Of a stretch of DNA of 5,060 nucleotides, positions 2,855-5,060 are shown one piece after another; the stretch's first letter is position 1; each line of letters starts with the position of its first letter. The position numbers were made by a program, and so were the translations under genes. A model generated the notes under the pieces. The model did not search any database, was not told where the DNA came from, and saw only the letters and a list, made by a program, of their open reading frames with translations. This DNA comes from an uncultured Ruminococcus sp. GTDB taxonomy: Bacteria > Bacillota > Clostridia > Oscillospirales > Ruminococcaceae. The stretch covers positions 1 to 5,060 of the forward strand of contig CAMWUF010000104.1 of NCBI GenBank assembly GCA_947177375.1, given 5' to 3'.

Positions 2855-5060
2855 ATGAGAAAATTAAAGGCTTTTCTTGCCAGTATGACAGCATTATTAT
2901 GTTTCTGTGCAAGCTGTTTACCAATGCATTCTATTTTTGCGAGTGCATCTCAAACTACGACAACAACTACTACTACTACAACTACAGGCACAACTACAAG
3001 CACAACAACAACAATAACTTCTGGGACATGTGGAGAAAATTTAACTTGGAATCTTGAAGAATCTACAGGAACACTAACAATTAGTGGAACTGGTGCAATG
3101 ACAGATTTTTCTTCTGTTAGTCTATCTGACGGAACTTTAGCTCCTTGGGATAATATGGAGTTTAAACATGTTATCATTGAAGATGGTGTAACAACAATTG
3201 GAAGTGGAGCTTTTTGGGGGGGGACTTTTTTAGATATCACAATTCCAGATAGTGTCACATCAATTGGAGAGCGGGCTTTTTTTGCTACTGCTTTAGAATC
3301 TATCACAATTCCAGATAGTGTCACATCAATTGGAGAGCGAGCTTTTCTTTGGTGTGGTCATTTACAATCTGTCAAACTGTCAAATAATATAACAGCAATT
3401 GAAGCTGGTACTTTTGAAAGGTGTAACTCTTTATCATTTATTGAAATTCCAGATGGTGTGACAACAATCGGAGCGTGGGCTTTTAAAGAATGTGCTGTAG
3501 CAGCCGTCCAGATTCCAGATAGTGTGACAACAATCGAAGATGGTGCTTTTTATAGTTGTAGTAATTTAATACGTGCCAAAATTCCAGATAGTGTGACAGC
3601 AATCGGAAAACAGGCTTTTCGTGGTTGTCGGGCTTTAACATCCGTCAACATTCCACATGGTGTGACAGCAATCGAAGATAGAACTTTTTTTAGGTGTAGT
3701 GCTTTAGAATCTATTGTCATCCCAGATGGTGTGACAACAATCGGAGATAGCGCTTTTTATGGTTGTAGTTCTTTAGAATCTATTGACATTCCAGATAGTG
3801 TGACAGCAATTGGAACTACGGCTTTCCTGGGTACAGCATGGCGAAACAACCAATGCACTACAGTCGTAATAAATGAAAGCCAACCAATCATTATTAACGG
3901 GATTTTAATTGATGGCACATCATATGTGGCGGAAATTCAAAAGGTGGCAGTCATTCCAGATGGTGTGACAGCAATCGCAGGAGGGGCTTTTCTTGATTGT
4001 TCATTTTTAAAGTCTGTCGAAATTCCATGTAGTGTAACAAAAATTGGCTCGCAAGCTTTTTCTAATTGTACTGCTTTAAAATTTATCGAAATTCCAGATG
4101 GTGTGACAGCAATTGAAAATTATACTTTTGATGGTTGTAAATCTTTAACATTTGCCATAATTCCAGATAGTGTGACATCAATTGGTAATTCTGCTTTTTC
4201 TAATTGTACTGCTTTAGAATCTATTGACATTCCAGATAGTGTGACAGCAATCGAAAGTTATGCTTTTAAGGATTGTTCTGCTTTAACATCTATTACAATT
4301 CCAGATGGTGTGACAAAAATTAAAAATAATACTTTTGAGAATTGTGAATCTTTAACATCTATTACAATTCCAGATAGTGTGACAGCAATTGGAAGTGATG
4401 CTTTTAAGAATACACCATGGCTGGAAACCAAAAGAAGTGAAAATCCACTCGTCATTGTGAACGGAATTTTAATTGATGGTACAACATGCGAAGGGGAAGT
4501 GATTATCCCAGATGGTGTGACAACAATCGAAGAACATGCTTTTTATTATTGTAAGGCTTTAACATCCGTCACAATTCCAGAGAGTGTGACAACAATCAGA
4601 GGAGCTGCTTTTTGTGGCTGTGATGCTTTAACATCTGTTACAATTCCAGAGAGTGTGACAACAATTGGAAATTATGCTTTTGGTGAGTGTCACTCTTTAA
4701 CATCTGTCACAATTCCAAATAGTGTGACAGAAATTGGAGATGATGCTTTTCGTTTGTGTTCCTCTTTAACATCTGTCACAATTCCAGATAGTGTCACATT
4801 AATTGGAAGAAATGCTTTTTGTGATTGTAGCTCTTTAACATCTATTACAATTGAAAATCCAGAATGTGTAATTGGTCCTCCTGTTGGATCTTTTTATAGT
4901 CTTTCTTCTTATTTTTATTATGAAGATATAATTCCTGATACAGCTACTATCTATGGATATGACAATTCCACAGCAGAAGTTTATGCGAAAAAATATAACA
5001 GAAATTTTGTTTCTCTTGGAACAGCTCCAGAAATTCTCACAGGAGATGCTAACAAAGACG
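2855..5060 (+). CDS. Secreted BspA-type LRR_5 surface protein with probable dockerin, 3'-truncated by the window edge
   Basis: The frame is open for 735 codons to the window edge, with no stop. Order of parts: a signal peptide (RKLK, then a hydrophobic core to about A29-A31); a Thr-rich linker (34-55); a BspA-family N-terminal motif (CGENLTWNLEESTGTLTISG from C59, then APWDN at 96-100); 22 LRR_5 units (108-665) of the pattern IPDSVTxIGxxAFxxCxxLTSVT; a cap (666 to about 725) with the VYAKKYNRNF element common after such arrays; and GDANKD (730-735) at the edge, resembling a dockerin's first calcium loop. BspA-like proteins are exported and known for adhesion to host or other cells. A dockerin would dock this one onto a cohesin-bearing scaffoldin. 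Two non-repeat islands interrupt the array. It has its own promoter and terminator-isolated position, so it is probably monocistronic on the 5' side. LRR identity is secure; the ligand is unknown. Confidence 0.92.
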   Translation, partial: MRKLKAFLASMTALLCFCASCLPMHSIFASASQTTTTTTTTTTTGTTTSTTTTITSGTCGENLTWNLEESTGTLTISGTGAMTDFSSVSLSDGTLAPWDNMEFKHVIIEDGVTTIGSGAFWGGTFLDITIPDSVTSIGERAFFATALESITIPDSVTSIGERAFLWCGHLQSVKLSNNITAIEAGTFERCNSLSFIEIPDGVTTIGAWAFKECAVAAVQIPDSVTTIEDGAFYSCSNLIRAKIPDSVTAIGKQAFRGCRALTSVNIPHGVTAIEDRTFFRCSALESIVIPDGVTTIGDSAFYGCSSLESIDIPDSVTAIGTTAFLGTAWRNNQCTTVVINESQPIIINGILIDGTSYVAEIQKVAVIPDGVTAIAGGAFLDCSFLKSVEIPCSVTKIGSQAFSNCTALKFIEIPDGVTAIENYTFDGCKSLTFAIIPDSVTSIGNSAFSNCTALESIDIPDSVTAIESYAFKDCSALTSITIPDGVTKIKNNTFENCESLTSITIPDSVTAIGSDAFKNTPWLETKRSENPLVIVNGILIDGTTCEGEVIIPDGVTTIEEHAFYYCKALTSVTIPESVTTIRGAAFCGCDALTSVTIPESVTTIGNYAFGECHSLTSVTIPNSVTEIGDDAFRLCSSLTSVTIPDSVTLIGRNAFCDCSSLTSITIENPECVIGPPVGSFYSLSSYFYYEDIIPDTATIYGYDNSTAEVYAKKYNRNFVSLGTAPEILTGDANKD
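2954..3019 (+). repeat. Threonine-codon microsatellite (Thr-rich linker)
   Basis: ACN codons encode 11 consecutive Thr (34-44), then Gly, three Thr, Ser, four Thr, Ile and Thr, immediately after the signal peptide. ACA and ACT dominate. Such linkers in secreted proteins are flexible and often O-glycosylated. Being a trinucleotide tract, its length can change without shifting frame. Confidence 0.85.
3216..3223 (+). repeat. G8 homopolymer tract in the LRR coding region
   Basis: Eight G residues lie between five T and ACTTTTTT, coding Trp-Gly-Gly (121-123) in the first LRR. It stands out in AT-rich DNA. Gain or loss of one G brings an early stop in either case: loss gives TAG six codons after the Trp codon, gain gives TAG within thirteen. 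This makes it a candidate slipped-strand switch or an assembly error hotspot. Confidence 0.8.
3235..3339 (+). repeat. 39-bp exact direct repeat, copies 66 bp apart
   Basis: Positions 3235-3273 and 3301-3339 are identical. They cover the start of LRR units 2 and 3 (ITIPDSVTSIGER). The 66-bp step is 22 codons, so recombination between copies would remove or add one unit in frame. Confidence 0.85.
3771..4251 (+). repeat. 40-bp exact direct repeat, copies 441 bp apart
   Basis: Positions 3771-3810 and 4212-4251 are identical, encoding LESIDIPDSVTAI in units 9/10 and 14/15. The 441-bp distance is a multiple of three, so recombination between copies would delete or duplicate 147 codons, including the first island, without a frameshift. 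Confidence 0.85.
3857..3952 (+). other. First NGILIDG island in the LRR array
   Basis: Thirty-two residues (335-366) without LRR pattern follow unit 10. They contain INGILIDGT (347-355), closely matching the second island at 4436-4504. The preceding AFLGTAW replaces the usual AFxxC. Such islands occur in other Ruminococcus-type LRR proteins; their role is unknown to me, perhaps a side loop or subdomain boundary. Confidence 0.75.
4436..4504 (+). other. Second NGILIDG island in the LRR array
   Basis: Twenty-three residues (528-550) containing VNGILIDGT (535-543) follow unit 17, whose end reads AFKNTPW in place of AFxxC. It is nine residues shorter than the first island. The two NGILIDG motifs are 188 codons apart, separated by seven LRR units. 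Confidence 0.75.
5042..5060 (+). other. Start of a probable type I dockerin domain (cut by window edge)
   Basis: GDANKD (730-735) plus the first base of the next codon, a G, fits the opening GDxNxDG of a dockerin calcium-binding loop, with D731, N733 and D735 at ligand positions 1, 3 and 5. Placement after the LRR cap and a short linker (TAPEILT) is typical. Only six residues are visible, so other EF-hand-like repeats remain possible. Confidence 0.65.

Larger units (their letters stand above)
3176..4849 (+). repeat. LRR_5 tandem array, 22 units with a 69-bp period
   Basis: Units start at an Ile of IPDS/IPDG (I108, I130, I152 and so on to I643). Nineteen units have 23 residues and three (units 1, 2 and 5) have 22. 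Units 10 and 17 are each followed by an island. The DNA is also repetitive: ATTCCAGATAGTGTGACA recurs with few changes. Unit types vary between IPDSV and IPDGV, and AF is replaced by TF in units 4, 8, 13 and 16. The fold is expected to be an elongated solenoid. Confidence 0.9.

Noticed and set aside
2900..2917. Possible lipobox around the cysteines of the LRR signal peptide (C16, C18, C21)
   Set aside because: The residues before each Cys do not fit [LVI][ASTVI][GAS]C: C21 is preceded by Cys-Ala-Ser. A better signal peptidase I site follows near A29-A31, so ordinary secretion is preferred.
2736..2924. Minus-strand open frame over the LRR promoter and signal peptide
   Set aside because: It overlaps promoter, RBS and signal-peptide codons of a well-supported gene and encodes nothing recognisable.
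2950..3324. Minus-strand open frame with a long valine run opposite the LRR gene
   Set aside because: It is the antisense image of ACN threonine codons and of the LRR repeats (its repeated VTLSGIVI is the complement of the repeat). It has no ribosome site, and the plus frame has a signal peptide, domain motifs, promoter and AGGAGG.
4258..4455. Second minus-strand open frame within the LRR array
   Set aside because: Same repeat-driven antisense artefact; no start signal or recognisable domain.
3176..4849. Regular 69-bp periodicity that could suggest a CRISPR or other non-coding repeat array
   Set aside because: The whole stretch is one open frame with LRR_5 protein repeats; repeat and spacer do not alternate in CRISPR fashion and the copies diverge at many positions.

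Overview
The window reads as a low-GC Gram-positive chromosome, most likely a gut or rumen Ruminococcus or a close relative in the Clostridia. The evidence is the AT-rich sequence, consensus sigma-A promoters, AGGAGG-type ribosome binding sites, a TTG start codon, and above all a secreted leucine-rich-repeat (LRR) protein. That protein has a poly-threonine linker and runs at the right edge into what looks like the first calcium loop of a type I dockerin. The genus is inferred from gene content; no rRNA or other marker gene is present.

Layout. (1) Positions 1-1193, minus strand: an HD-domain protein and a PF06541 (CmpB-like) multi-pass membrane protein, overlapping by ATGA. The membrane gene runs off the left edge. 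(2) Positions 1194-1374: a 181-bp divergent control region. It holds two head-to-head promoters, each with perfect TTGACA and TATAAT hexamers, a 17-bp spacer and a TG-extended -10. The two promoters closely resemble each other. (3) Positions 1375-2674, plus strand: a YdjM-type (DUF457) membrane metal-dependent hydrolase starting at TTG, then a HAD-superfamily phosphatase of the phosphoglycolate phosphatase type, ending in a hairpin plus T-tract. (4) Positions 2675-2854: terminator, then a strong extended -10 promoter and a perfect AGGAGG. (5) Positions 2855-5060: a BspA-type LRR surface protein of at least 735 residues, open at the right edge. It has a signal peptide, a Thr-rich linker, the BspA N-terminal motif, 22 LRR units of 22-23 residues, two 'NGILIDG' islands, a C-terminal cap and the start of a dockerin.

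The first four genes look like ordinary housekeeping or accessory genes driven from one shared divergent promoter region. The most interesting content is the LRR gene and its DNA. It has a G8 tract near the 5' end where a slip of one base in either direction gives an early stop (possible phase variation). It also has exact 39-40 bp internal repeats that could recombine, a threonine-codon microsatellite, and a probable dockerin that would place an adhesin-like LRR protein on a cellulosome. I see no RNA genes, CRISPR array, insertion sequence or integration site.
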